From: DASPLX01 sp035627375 | GTDB lineage: Bacteria; Pseudomonadota; Gammaproteobacteria; Burkholderiales; Burkholderiaceae_D | Length of the DNA: 64,000 bases | Assembly: GCA_035627375.1 (NCBI GenBank) | Contig: DASPLX010000043.1 | Span: 164,081-228,080 of the forward strand | Direction: 5' to 3' | Part shown: piece after piece, positions 8,643 to 17,265 of the stretch | Layout: each line of letters opens with the position of its first letter | Numbering within the stretch: position 1 is the first letter of the stretch | Translations under genes and position numbers: made by a program | The notes under the pieces: generated by a model | Seen by the model: only the letters and a program-made list of their open reading frames with translations | Database searches by the model: none | Told to the model about the DNA's origin: nothing

Positions 8643-8792
8643 AGGAAACTCAAACTAAGCAATGGCCAGGATGCCGACCTGGAAGCTCTTTCGGACCGAG
8701 AGCGCATACGCGGTTTCCTGTGCGCCGGCGCCCACTGGGGCGACGGCGAGCAGTGGGATGTCAGCCCGGTCGCCTTGCGTTCCAGGTTTTGA
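8643..8792 (+). other. In-frame continuation after the TAG of the unknown gene
   Basis: Directly after TAG the frame reads RKLKLSNGQDADLE and later RERIRGFLCAGAHWGDGEQW, ending SRF and TGA. The composition is protein-like (ordinary charge mix, Trp and Gly residues), not the Arg/Ala-rich pattern of shadow frames here. It therefore looks like the original C-terminus, cut off by a nonsense change or reached by readthrough. Confidence 0.55.
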
Positions 8793-8809
8793 GCGCGGAG
8801 GAGGTAGAC

Positions 8810-9268
8810 ATGCACGATGGGAATCCGCAGCCTTCGCTCGTCTGCTGTCCGGACGCGCCGCCGGCGGAGGAGCGCTTCTGTCGGCTGTTCGCCGAAACGG
8901 CCGGAATTCTTGGCGTCCCGGTCGCGGCCGCCGCCCCTGTCACCAGGCAGTGGCTGTTGTCATTCGATGGTCAAGCCTTTTCGATCATCGTCAAGGAAGC
9001 GGCATCCGATGCCGGCGTCATCATCGTGCAGGATTTCGGAATCGTCCCGGAAAACGATGCTTGCTCGGTGGGCATGCGGATGCACCACCTCAATTTCAAT
9101 AACTGTCTTGGCGGACGGCGGCGGAGCTTCCCGTTGTTTTCCGTCGATCCGAATACGCAGTCCGCCGTACTGATGGAGTATCTCGAGCTGGAGGCGTTGA
9201 ACGGCGTCTTGTTGTTATATCGCATTCGAGAAATGGCGGCGTTCGCGCGCACCTTCGGGCAGACATGA
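8810..9268 (+). CDS. Small acidic protein resembling a CesT-type secretion chaperone
   Basis: The protein has 152 residues and is preceded by a strong AGGAGG. The fold pattern resembles CesT/Tir chaperones of type III secretion: WLLSFDGQAFSIIV (strands), then an alternating VIIVQDFGIVP, MRMHHLNFNN, FPLFSVDPNTQSAVLMEYL, and a final amphipathic helix with RIREMAAFARTF. These proteins dimerise and hold one partner effector, usually encoded immediately upstream, which fits the position here. No type III apparatus genes lie in the window. The assignment rests on pattern, not on a family signature, and could be wrong. Confidence 0.42.
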   Translation: MHDGNPQPSLVCCPDAPPAEERFCRLFAETAGILGVPVAAAAPVTRQWLLSFDGQAFSIIVKEAASDAGVIIVQDFGIVPENDACSVGMRMHHLNFNNCLGGRRRSFPLFSVDPNTQSAVLMEYLELEALNGVLLLYRIREMAAFARTFGQT

Positions 9269-9282
9269 AGAGGGCGGCTCGC

Positions 9283-9921
9283 TCATTCATGTAGCGCGTC
9301 CCGGAGCCGCGCCAGGCGCGTCGCGATCTCATGCACGGGCGCCACCAGATCGGCGCCTGCCCGGGCGATGGCGGCCTCGGGCATCATCTTCGCCGTCGCT
9401 TCGTCCGGCGACTGGACCCAGGCCAGTCCGCCGCAGGCCCGGATAGCGGCCAATCCCGCCGCGCCGTCGGCGCTGGCGCCGGTCAATACGATGCCCAGCA
9501 GGCTGTCGCGATAGGCGAAAGCCGCCGACTCGAACAGCACGTCGATCGACGGCCGCGAGTAATTGACCGGCGCGTCCCCGGACAGGGAGAGCGTCTTGTC
9601 CGGCTCGACCAGCAAGTGATAATCGGGCGGCGCCAGGTAGATGCGGCCTGGTTCGATGCATTCCTTGTCTTCGGCTTCCTGGATCGGCAACACGCAATGG
9701 CTGGAAAACACGTGTTGCAGGGAAGTGCCGCCGGTCGGCGGCAAATGGACGACCACGACGATGGCGGCCTCGAATCCGGCGGGCAAGGCTCCGAGCAGCG
9801 TGCCGATGGCCGCGACCCCGCCGGCGGAAGCGCCGAGCACGACCGCGTCGATGCGCCGCGCGGCGGAGGCGGCGGAAACCGGCGATGGCGATGAAGGCTG
9901 GCGCATGTTCCGCTCTTTCAT
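9283..9921 (-). CDS. CheB-type methylesterase domain protein, no receiver
   Basis: This 212-residue protein consists only of the CheB catalytic domain. The nucleophile Ser lies in GASAGG near residue 31, the catalytic His in VVVHLPPT, and the Asp region in LTGASADGAAGL. Standard CheB has an N-terminal receiver that controls the esterase; here it is absent, so control must come from a partner. The start overlaps the CheR stop (ATGA). With CheR and the hybrid kinase it forms a three-gene operon without chemoreceptor, CheA or CheW, which argues for a signalling role other than classical chemotaxis. Confidence 0.88.
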   Translation of the reverse strand: MKERNMRQPSSPSPVSAASAARRIDAVVLGASAGGVAAIGTLLGALPAGFEAAIVVVVHLPPTGGTSLQHVFSSHCVLPIQEAEDKECIEPGRIYLAPPDYHLLVEPDKTLSLSGDAPVNYSRPSIDVLFESAAFAYRDSLLGIVLTGASADGAAGLAAIRACGGLAWVQSPDEATAKMMPEAAIARAGADLVAPVHEIATRLARLRDALHE

Positions 9922-10742
9922 AAGCGCCGATAGATGCGTTCCTTCGGCAGGAACTCGCTATAGGCGGATGCGTGGCTCATGAAGCGCAATGTTTCCTTGG
10001 CTCCAAGCCCGAGGAAGCCGCGGTGGATGAGCGAGTCGGTAAACAACCCGACGGCGCGGTCCTGCAAGGGGCGATCGAAATAGATCAGCACATTGCGACA
10101 CGATACCAGATGGACTTCCGAAAAGACGCTGTCGGTGGCCAGGCTGTGATCGGCGAACACGAGATGACGGCCGAGTTCGCGGTCGAACAGGACGCGGCTG
10201 TGATCGGCCGTGAAATAATCCGACAGCGATCTCGTGCCGCCGGCTTCGAGGTAATTGGCGCTGAATTGCGCGACGCGTTCGATTTCATAGATGCCGGCCT
10301 CGCCTTTCTTGAGCGCTTCCGGATTGATGTCGGTGGCGTAGATGATGGTGCGGTCAAGCAGATCTTCTTCGGCCAGCATGATCGCCATCGACCAGGCCTC
10401 TTCGCCGCTGCTGCAGCCCGCCACCCAGATCTTGAGCGAAGGATAGGTGCGCAACACCGGCACGACATGCTCGCGCAATGCCCGGAAATAGGCGGGATCG
10501 CGGAACACTTCGCTGACTTGGACGGTGAAATATTGCAGCATTTGCGCGAATATCTCCGGTTCGTGCAGGATGCGGTCCTGCAGCTGCGACGCGGTCTTGC
10601 AGGCGAAGCGTTCCATCGCCTGCCGGACGCGCCGCCGCACCGACGCGATCGCGTAATGCCGGAAGTCGTGCTGATAGCGCAGATAGACGCCTTCGAGCAG
10701 CAGCTTCAGTTCGATATCGAAGTGCGGATCGGCTTTTGTCAT
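9918..10742 (-). CDS. CheR-type protein-glutamate O-methyltransferase
   Basis: This protein of 274 residues carries an N-terminal helical CheR domain (RYQHDFRHYAIASVRRRV) and the SAM-binding methyltransferase domain. Motif I is VAGCSSGEEAWSMA, then IYATDINPEAL and VSCRNVLIYFD. The family transfers methyl from S-adenosylmethionine to glutamates of receptors. It overlaps the hybrid kinase stop and the CheB start by 4 bp each, so translation is coupled. The substrate is unclear because no methyl-accepting protein is nearby; the kinase itself has Glu/Gln-rich coiled coil that could be modified. Confidence 0.9.
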   Translation of the reverse strand: MTKADPHFDIELKLLLEGVYLRYQHDFRHYAIASVRRRVRQAMERFACKTASQLQDRILHEPEIFAQMLQYFTVQVSEVFRDPAYFRALREHVVPVLRTYPSLKIWVAGCSSGEEAWSMAIMLAEEDLLDRTIIYATDINPEALKKGEAGIYEIERVAQFSANYLEAGGTRSLSDYFTADHSRVLFDRELGRHLVFADHSLATDSVFSEVHLVSCRNVLIYFDRPLQDRAVGLFTDSLIHRGFLGLGAKETLRFMSHASAYSEFLPKERIYRRL

Positions 10743-13700
10743 TTCGGCATCCAGATCCGGGTCAGCGAGACCAGCTTATCGATGTCGATCGGCTTGGCGA
10801 TATAGTCGTTGGCGCCGGCTTCCAGGCAACTCTTGCGGTCGTCTGCCATGGCCTTGGCGGTCAGGGCGATGATCGGCAACCGGGCCAGTTCCGGCCGTTT
10901 GCGGATTTCGCGCGTCGCGGTCAATCCATCCATTTCCGGCATCATCAAGTCCATCAGCACCAGGTCGAAATCGCGGGCCGCCTTGCCGCCGTCCAGCTTG
11001 GCGAGCGCTTCCTTGCCGTTGCGGGCGATCTCGACCTCGGCGCCGAGCGGCTCGAAGACGCTGGTCAGCGCGAAGATGTTGCGCACGTCGTCTTCGACCA
11101 GGAGAATCTTGCGGTTTTCGAAGGCGGTGTCGCGTTGTTTGGCTTGCAGCAGGAGTTGCTGCTGTGCCGGCGGCAACGCACTTTCGACGCGATGCAGAAA
11201 TAGCGTCACCTCGTCCAGCAGCCGCGCCGGCGACTTGGCGCTCTTGATGATGATCGATTGCGAATAGCGGCGCAGACGTTGTTCCTCGTCCCGGCTCAGG
11301 TTGCGCCCGGTATAGACGATGACCGGCGGAAAGGCGTATTTGCCGCCGTCCGCCATCTTTTCCAGCAAGTCGTAGCCGGAGGCGTCGGGCAACATCAGAT
11401 CCATGACGACGCAATCGAACGTCGTTTGGGAAATATGCGTGAGCGCCTCGGCGACAGTGCCAGCCATGGTGATCTCGATATCGTCGGCCTTGAGCATCGC
11501 TTCCAGGCTTTCGCGCTGGGCCTGGTTGTCTTCCACGATCAGCAGCCGGCGCACGCGGTTCTGGAGCTTGTCTTCCAGCCGGCCGATGGCGGCGAACAAC
11601 TCGTCGCGCGCCACCGGTTTCACCGCATAGCCGATCGCACCCAGTTCATAGGCCGCCTGGACCTGGTCGGAACTCGAGACCACGTGGATCGGGATATGCC
11701 GGGTAGAGGAGTCGCGTTTCAAGGTCTCCAGCACGCTCAGTCCCGACTGGTCCGGCAGGCCGATGTCGAGCAGGATGCCATGCGGGCGATATTCCCGCGC
11801 CAGCCGCACGGCTTCGGCGGCCGTGGTGGCATGAAGACAATCGAATTTCCGTTCATGCGCCAGATCGCGCAGCACGGCGGCGAAGCGCTGATCGTCTTCG
11901 ATCAGCAGGATCAGCCGCTCGTATTGCCGGTGCCGGCGATCGTCCTCGACGGCGGCCGGCGCATCCTCGGTCTCTTGGACGTCGCCGGTAACCCGGCGCG
12001 GCGCTTGCCTGGGCGCGGGGCGCGGTGCGGGCGCGCGGGGAGGCGAGGGCGGCGACGGAGAGGAGTCGGCGGGTTGTTCCCGCTCGTGGCGCGGCGGCAG
12101 GCGCCGCAGCTCGACCGGAATCTCGAGCGTGAAAACGCTGCCCTGACCGGGAGAGCTCTGCAGGCGGATCTCGCCGCCCAGCAAATGCGCCAGTTCGCGC
12201 GAGATCGACAGCCCCAGCCCGGTGCCGCCGTAGGTCCGGCTCGTCGTTCCGTCAGCCTGCCGGAACGCCTCGAATACGAAATCCTGTTGATGCTCGGGAA
12301 TGCCGATCCCGGTATCGCGCACGGCAAAAGCGATGCGGCCGGCGCCGGCCGGGAAGGCATGCACCGCGACTTCACCGCGTTGCGTGAACTTCAGCGCATT
12401 CGAGATCAGGTTCTTCATGATTTGCTGCAAGCGGCCATTATCCGTGGTGAGCATCGGCGGCGCCCCGGGATCGGCCTCGACCGTGAAGGCGAGATTCTTT
12501 TCCCTGGCCAGCGGTTCGAACAGCTGGCGCAGCGCATCCAGGATCGAGGCAAGCGAAACCTGTTCCGGCTCGACGTTCATGTGGCCGGCCTCGATCTTGG
12601 ACAGGTCGAGAATGTCGTTGATCAGCGCCAGCAGCGCCTTGTTCGACGATTGAATCGTCTTTGCATAGCGCACTTGTTCTTCGGTCAGCGTGTTGGTCTT
12701 GTTCTCGGCCAGGATCTGGGACAGGATCAGCGAACTGTTGAGCGGGGTGCGCAATTCATGCGACATGTTTGCCAGGAATTCCGATTTGTACTGGTTGGCG
12801 CGCGCGAGCTCTTCGGCATTTTTTTCCAGATGCAGCTTGGAACGCAGCAATTCCGCCTTTTGATGTTCCAGCGTCTGCGATTGCTCCTCCAGTTGGGCGT
12901 TGTTCGCTTCGAGTTCCACCTGCTGGTTCTCCAGCCGCGCTTGCGATTCGCGCAGAACCCGGCTCTGCTCCTCGAGTTCCTCGTTCGTGACTCGCAATTC
13001 CTCGTGCTGGCTTTGCAATGCCTCGCTCTGCCTTTGCGTCTCTTCCAGCAACTCGTTCAGGTGCGCACGATCCTGCGCGGAGCGCAGCGCGATGCCGGCC
13101 GGTTCCGCGATCTGCGCCAGCAATTCGAGTTGGTCGGCGAATGATTGCCGCGTTCCGCAAAAGCCCAGTTCGATGATGCCGCATACTCGGTTGTCGGCCG
13201 TTATCGGAGAAATCAAGATGTGCTGCGGGCTGGTATGTCCCAACGAGGAATTGATTTCCAGGTAACCGGGTGGAATATCGCTCACCAACATCGGCCGTCC
13301 CTCGCGCGCCGCTTCGCCAGCGAGTCCTTGTCCTACGCCAAGCGGCGGTTCGGCGTCGATCGGACGATCGTATGCGTATGCGGCCAGAAGCAGCAGCCGA
13401 TCGCCGTCCAGGCGGTACAGTTTTCCGACTTGGGCACCGACATAGGTCGCCAGTTCCTGCAGCAGGTTGTGGCCTAGCGTATGCACGTCCTGGTCGCCCG
13501 ACATGCTTTTGCCGACCTCGATCTTTCCGCGCTGCAGCCATAGTGCCTGGCGTGAATGAAGATTGTCGCGCACCACGCGTCCCACCAGGTGGGCGACGCC
13601 GAAGATCACGACGACGCCGAACATGCGGTTGAGCGCCGAGGGAACATCGGCCGCTCCCTCCGGCGAAAGGAAATAGCCGGCGATGAGCGTGCCCGTACAG

Positions 13701-13882
13701 GCCGTGCCGACGACGTAGGATGCTTCCGGGCGAGACTGGAAAATGCAGAGGGCGACCGGAATCACGTGGAGCATCCAGTCCGAGAACCCGAGAGGGGTGA
13801 CGGTATCCGCGCCGAACACCACCATGATCGCGGCGGCGATGATGGCGTATACCCTGAGATCCGTTTGCTTATTCAACACCAT
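10739..13882 (-). CDS. Hybrid histidine kinase with GAF, coiled coil and three receivers
   Basis: This kinase has 1047 residues. Four or so membrane helices occupy the first 110 residues, then a GAF-like domain (about 130-270) and a Glu/Gln-rich coiled coil (about 270-360). Next come HisKA with NMSHELRTPLN (His375), HATPase with NLISNALKFT, DTGIGIP and GGTGLGLSIS, a Pro-rich linker, and three receivers (roughly 650-770, 775-900, 920-1045). Each receiver keeps its phosphoacceptor region: ILLDIGLP, VVMDLMLP and VLMDLMMP. The ATG at 13882 is used; a TTG at 13897 is also in frame. It is the first gene of an operon with CheR and CheB. Confidence 0.9.
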   Translation of the reverse strand: MVLNKQTDLRVYAIIAAAIMVVFGADTVTPLGFSDWMLHVIPVALCIFQSRPEASYVVGTACTGTLIAGYFLSPEGAADVPSALNRMFGVVVIFGVAHLVGRVVRDNLHSRQALWLQRGKIEVGKSMSGDQDVHTLGHNLLQELATYVGAQVGKLYRLDGDRLLLLAAYAYDRPIDAEPPLGVGQGLAGEAAREGRPMLVSDIPPGYLEINSSLGHTSPQHILISPITADNRVCGIIELGFCGTRQSFADQLELLAQIAEPAGIALRSAQDRAHLNELLEETQRQSEALQSQHEELRVTNEELEEQSRVLRESQARLENQQVELEANNAQLEEQSQTLEHQKAELLRSKLHLEKNAEELARANQYKSEFLANMSHELRTPLNSSLILSQILAENKTNTLTEEQVRYAKTIQSSNKALLALINDILDLSKIEAGHMNVEPEQVSLASILDALRQLFEPLAREKNLAFTVEADPGAPPMLTTDNGRLQQIMKNLISNALKFTQRGEVAVHAFPAGAGRIAFAVRDTGIGIPEHQQDFVFEAFRQADGTTSRTYGGTGLGLSISRELAHLLGGEIRLQSSPGQGSVFTLEIPVELRRLPPRHEREQPADSSPSPPSPPRAPAPRPAPRQAPRRVTGDVQETEDAPAAVEDDRRHRQYERLILLIEDDQRFAAVLRDLAHERKFDCLHATTAAEAVRLAREYRPHGILLDIGLPDQSGLSVLETLKRDSSTRHIPIHVVSSSDQVQAAYELGAIGYAVKPVARDELFAAIGRLEDKLQNRVRRLLIVEDNQAQRESLEAMLKADDIEITMAGTVAEALTHISQTTFDCVVMDLMLPDASGYDLLEKMADGGKYAFPPVIVYTGRNLSRDEEQRLRRYSQSIIIKSAKSPARLLDEVTLFLHRVESALPPAQQQLLLQAKQRDTAFENRKILLVEDDVRNIFALTSVFEPLGAEVEIARNGKEALAKLDGGKAARDFDLVLMDLMMPEMDGLTATREIRKRPELARLPIIALTAKAMADDRKSCLEAGANDYIAKPIDIDKLVSLTRIWMPK

Positions 13883-14382
13883 TGAACTGCTCTGCAATGA
13901 ATGAGAATCGGGGATATCCGTCGAATGTCCTCAAGCTGCCGTCCGGAGAAGCACGGGATGAGAGGATTCATCCGACCAAGCATAGCGCAGCAGATTCGGG
14001 GGCTCGCCAAGTAAACGTTTGCGGCTAGAACTATCGCAAAGCCGGACACCGACAGCGGCAGGCCGGAATCGGGAAACGGATGACGCGCGAATTCGCCTGG
14101 AAGGGCCGCCAAGGGGACTTGCATCGAAACGCCGATTCGTTGAGAATCATCAACTTCTGTGCAAAAGAATGTGCAACTTGCTTGTGATGTTTCGCAGGGG
14201 CGTGCACAATCTCCAGCCGCAGGAACCAGGCAGTACCAGGAGTCGAACCCGCCACTTCCCAGTTTTCATGCGCGATTATCTTGATTCATCGACATCGTGC
14301 ATGTTCCCAGCCGGTTGTTCCCCAGGTAATCTCCGTTCATCGGATGCGTTTTGCGCGCGTTCGTTCGCTTTACACTAACTTG
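13883..14382. other. Intergenic region, no gene recognised
   Basis: These 500 bases separate the divergent hybrid kinase and single receiver genes. Open frames here are short and Arg-rich on both strands and carry no motif. A minus-strand GGTTCGACTCC near 14245 resembles a tRNA T-arm, but no cloverleaf can be built around it. Promoters for both neighbours presumably lie here. Confidence 0.5.
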
Positions 14383-14739
14383 ATGACAGCTACATCGTTC
14401 CAGATTCTTGTCGTCGAAGATAATGAGGATTCCCGAGAGTTGCTTGGGGAAATGCTGCGCGTTCTCGGCCACGAAGCCTATTGCGTGCCGACGGCCGAAG
14501 CGGCGATCGGATCCTTCGGCGAGCGGCGCTTCGATGTCTTGCTCGCGGATATCAATTTGCCCGGGATGTCGGGCATCGCATTGGCCGAGCGGCTGACGGC
14601 GCGGGCACCGGGCCTGAAAATCATTTTCGCCTCGGGTTACGGCTACCTCATCGCCGACCGGACCAGCTTCGATTTCATCCTGCTCCCCAAACCTTACACC
14701 CTCGACCAGCTCAGGCATGCGCTCGATACGGTGTGCTAG
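14383..14739 (+). CDS. Single-domain response regulator
   Basis: This stand-alone receiver has 118 residues. It has the acidic pair in VVEDNEDSRELL, phosphoacceptor Asp in VLLADINLPGMSG, the Thr/Ser position in IIFASGYGY, and the Lys in LLPKPYTLDQL. No output domain follows, as in CheY-like and phosphorelay shuttle proteins. Its position beside a hybrid kinase with three receivers suggests a shared pathway, though it is divergent and independently transcribed. Confidence 0.88.
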   Translation: MTATSFQILVVEDNEDSRELLGEMLRVLGHEAYCVPTAEAAIGSFGERRFDVLLADINLPGMSGIALAERLTARAPGLKIIFASGYGYLIADRTSFDFILLPKPYTLDQLRHALDTVC

Positions 14740-14889
14740 TTTTTCACCGCAACGATAGCGGACGATCCGAATCGGGCCGCGGCAACAGCAAGGGAACGGC
14801 AAAAGAATGGCAAGAAACGCCTCTTCCCCGTACCGGCCAAACGGACAGGATGCGGGGGGATTTTTCCGCGTCGCGAGCCGCGATCCGGC

Positions 14890-14898
14890 TGGTATAAT
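14890..14898 (+). promoter_or_regulatory. Extended -10 promoter of the metal-handling block
   Basis: TGGTATAAT is a consensus extended -10 (TGn-TATAAT). No good -35 is visible at 17 bp. The start would fall near 14905, giving a very short leader to the His-rich gene. Confidence 0.5.
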
Positions 14899-14916
14899 CC
14901 GCCCACCATTTGTCCG

Positions 14917-15285
14917 ATGCGATTTTTCATGCGCCGTTTCCTTTGTATTCTGCTGCTGGTGCTTGCTCCGTTGCATGGCTTCGCCATGCAAAGCGGCTGG
15001 TATGCCGAGGGAAACGCCTTCGATCTTGCCCATGAGATCGACCACTTGACGGGGGCGACGCATCATCATGGCGACGACCATGGCGACGTGCATTACGACG
15101 ATTCGAGCGATTCCGCCAAACATTTCGCCGAACATTCCGCCTCCAACCAGTGCGCCGCCTTGCCGTCGGCGATGATGCCGCCGTTCGCGGTCGCGGCTTC
15201 CAGGGCGACTATTCCCGAGCCGCAGCATTACATTCCCGATCCTTTCCCCGAACGCTTGCAGCGTCCTCCTTCTTTCGCCGGCTGA
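14917..15285 (+). CDS. His-rich secreted small protein
   Basis: This is a 122-residue predicted periplasmic protein with a clear signal peptide (RRFLCILLLVLAPLHGFA, cleavage after FAMQ region). A His/Asp-rich segment follows at about 45-70: HHHGDDHGDVHYDD and KHFAEH. Such clusters bind divalent metal ions. It lies upstream of the tripartite metal pump on the same strand, so a periplasmic metal buffer or sensor is likely. Two ATGs (14917, 14929) are possible; neither has a strong ribosome site. Confidence 0.7.
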   Translation: MRFFMRRFLCILLLVLAPLHGFAMQSGWYAEGNAFDLAHEIDHLTGATHHHGDDHGDVHYDDSSDSAKHFAEHSASNQCAALPSAMMPPFAVAASRATIPEPQHYIPDPFPERLQRPPSFAG

Positions 15286-15457
15286 TCCGCCGAGGTTGTT
15301 TCCGCATTTCCTTTCCCGCTTGTAGCGAACGGCAGCCGTTCGTGCATGAGCGGGCATGCCTGATCGGCCTTGCCCGGCCAACCGCGCGCGGTCGGCCGGG
15401 CATATGGTGCGGAATATCTTCGGCCTGGCTTTCCGAGTCCGAATGAAGAGAGATTGC

Positions 15458-16708
15458 ATGCCTATGTATTTACCGATTCGAACCGCCGTCCTGGCGGTGT
15501 CGCTCTTGGCCTTGGTCTGGATGGCGCCCAAGGCGCTGGCGCAGGACATTCCGCGAGTCGTTCCTCTGACCGCGCAACCAGACTTGAAGTCCGCCGTCGA
15601 CGCGGCATGGCGCAGATCGCCGCAAGCGCGGACGCTCGAAGCCGGACGCGAGGAAATGGCCGCCGGCCGCGAGGCGGCCCGCTCCTGGATCGCCGGGTCT
15701 CCGGCGCTCGGCCTGGTACAGCGCAGCGACCGCTGGAACGGCAGGGCCGGCGCCAGGGAATCCGAGATATCGCTATCGGCGCCGGTCTGGCTTCCGGGCC
15801 AGATGGCGACGCGCCGCATTCAGGCCGAGGCCGGCGCCGACGATCTGGAAGCCCGCATCGCCGCCGCCCGTCTTGCTATCGCCGGGGAAGTCCGCGAACG
15901 TTTGTGGGCCGTCGTCGCCGCCCGCGAAGCGCTGGCCGAGGCCGGCAACCGCCGGCAATATCTCGAGGCCATCGCGGAGGAGGTCCTGCGGCGGGTCGGG
16001 GCAGGAGATCTGGCCCGGACCGACGGCATGCTGGCGCGACAGGAGGCCCTGGCCGCCAGGGCGGCCGCGCTCGATGCCGAGCAACGATTGCGGGAAGCCT
16101 TGTCGAGCTATACGGTGCTGACCGGATTGCCCGACATTCCCGCAGCGGAGCCGGAACCGATCGCGCCTGCCATGACGGAACCGCATCCGCGCTTGCTGGC
16201 CGCGCGGGCGGCGCTGATGCATGCCCGGGCGGCGCTGGACGTCGTCGACAGCACCCGTAGCGAACCGCCGACGCTAGGTGTCGCGCTACGGCGCGAACGA
16301 GACGGCGCGGCAGCGGCGGCGAGCTCCAGCGTGACCTTGTCGCTCGAGATTCCGATCGGCACCGCAGCGCGCAACCGCCCCCTCGAAACCGCGGCGCGTA
16401 CGCGAGTCGAGTCCGCCAGCGCCGAGGCGGCCCAGGCCGAAGCGGCGTTGCAAGCCGAGATCGAACTCGCGCGGCAGCGCCTGGCGGCATCGCAAGCGGC
16501 GCTGGATGCCGCTTCCTCGCGCGCGACGCTGGCGCGCGATCACGCCCGCCTGATCGAAAGAGCCTTTCGCCTCGGCGAGCGCGGATTGGCCGACATGCTG
16601 CGCGCGCAAAGCCTCTTGCATGAGGCCGAGGCCGCCGAACGGCAGCAACGCGCGGCGCTGGGACTGGCCCACGCCCGTCTCAATCAAGCTTTGGGAATCG
16701 CACCATGA
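15458..16708 (+). CDS. Outer-membrane factor of metal efflux pump (CzcC/CusC-like)
   Basis: This TolC-family outer-membrane channel subunit has 416 residues. A signal peptide ends at ALAQ, then come two repeats of long amphipathic helices rich in Ala, Glu and Arg, as in OEP domains (for example LARTDGMLARQEALAARA and LRAQSLLHEAEAAERQQR). ATG 15458 has AAGAGAG upstream and fits the signal peptide best. It overlaps the next gene by 4 bp, starting an operon of outer-membrane, accessory, adaptor and pump genes. Confidence 0.85.
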   Translation: MPMYLPIRTAVLAVSLLALVWMAPKALAQDIPRVVPLTAQPDLKSAVDAAWRRSPQARTLEAGREEMAAGREAARSWIAGSPALGLVQRSDRWNGRAGARESEISLSAPVWLPGQMATRRIQAEAGADDLEARIAAARLAIAGEVRERLWAVVAAREALAEAGNRRQYLEAIAEEVLRRVGAGDLARTDGMLARQEALAARAAALDAEQRLREALSSYTVLTGLPDIPAAEPEPIAPAMTEPHPRLLAARAALMHARAALDVVDSTRSEPPTLGVALRRERDGAAAAASSSVTLSLEIPIGTAARNRPLETAARTRVESASAEAAQAEAALQAEIELARQRLAASQAALDAASSRATLARDHARLIERAFRLGERGLADMLRAQSLLHEAEAAERQQRAALGLAHARLNQALGIAP

Positions 16709-17265
16709 AACCGATCACCTGCATTCTGTTTTACCTGCTGACGATGTCCGCCGCGCTGGCGCATGGCCCCGACGGCGATCATGCGCATGGGGACGCCCCG
16801 ACGACGCCCGTCCGGAGCGACGGGCGGCCGCGCGTCGAAACGTTCACAGAAACCTATGAACTCGTCGGCGAGCTCCGCGAACAGGAATTCGCCTTCCTGA
16901 TCGACCGTTACGAAACCAACGAGCCGGTATTGGACGGCAAGGTGGAAGTGGAACTCGGCGGCCTCAAGGCGATCGCCGGTTTCCGCGCCGATCATGGCGA
17001 CTACGCCGTCGACGACCAGCGCCTGCTCAAGGTCCTGCGCCAATCCGGCAATCATGCGCTCGTGTTCACGGTCGCGGCAGGGGAGGAGAGCGATCTGCTC
17101 GAAGCCACGCTGCGGGTGGGCGAACGCGCCGACGGCAGCGCGCCGTCCGGCGATTTCTTGTCTGCCGCGCTCTGGTTCGCCGCCGGCATGCTGACCGTCG
17201 CCGCGCTCGCCGGCATCGCGTTCGGCAGGATCCGCCGCGGATTGACGATGAGGAGATCGCGATGA
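16705..17265 (+). CDS. Exported pump-operon protein of unknown function
   Basis: This protein has 186 residues and is not recognised as a named family. It has a signal peptide (ITCILFYLLTMSAALA), a His/Asp motif HGPDGDHAHGD just after cleavage, a periplasmic domain of about 120 residues, and one C-terminal helix (LSAALWFAAGMLTVAALAGIAF) followed by basic residues. It would therefore sit in the inner membrane facing the periplasm. It overlaps both neighbours by 4 bp inside the pump operon, so it probably helps metal delivery to the pump. Confidence 0.7.
   Translation: MKPITCILFYLLTMSAALAHGPDGDHAHGDAPTTPVRSDGRPRVETFTETYELVGELREQEFAFLIDRYETNEPVLDGKVEVELGGLKAIAGFRADHGDYAVDDQRLLKVLRQSGNHALVFTVAAGEESDLLEATLRVGERADGSAPSGDFLSAALWFAAGMLTVAALAGIAFGRIRRGLTMRRSR

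Noticed and set aside
11258..13144. Plus-strand open frame of 628 codons inside the hybrid kinase
   Set aside because: No domain is recognisable and the opposite strand encodes clear kinase and receiver motifs.
14221..14270. tRNA-like GGTTCGACTCC on the minus strand
   Set aside because: No acceptor stem, D-arm or anticodon arm can be formed around it.
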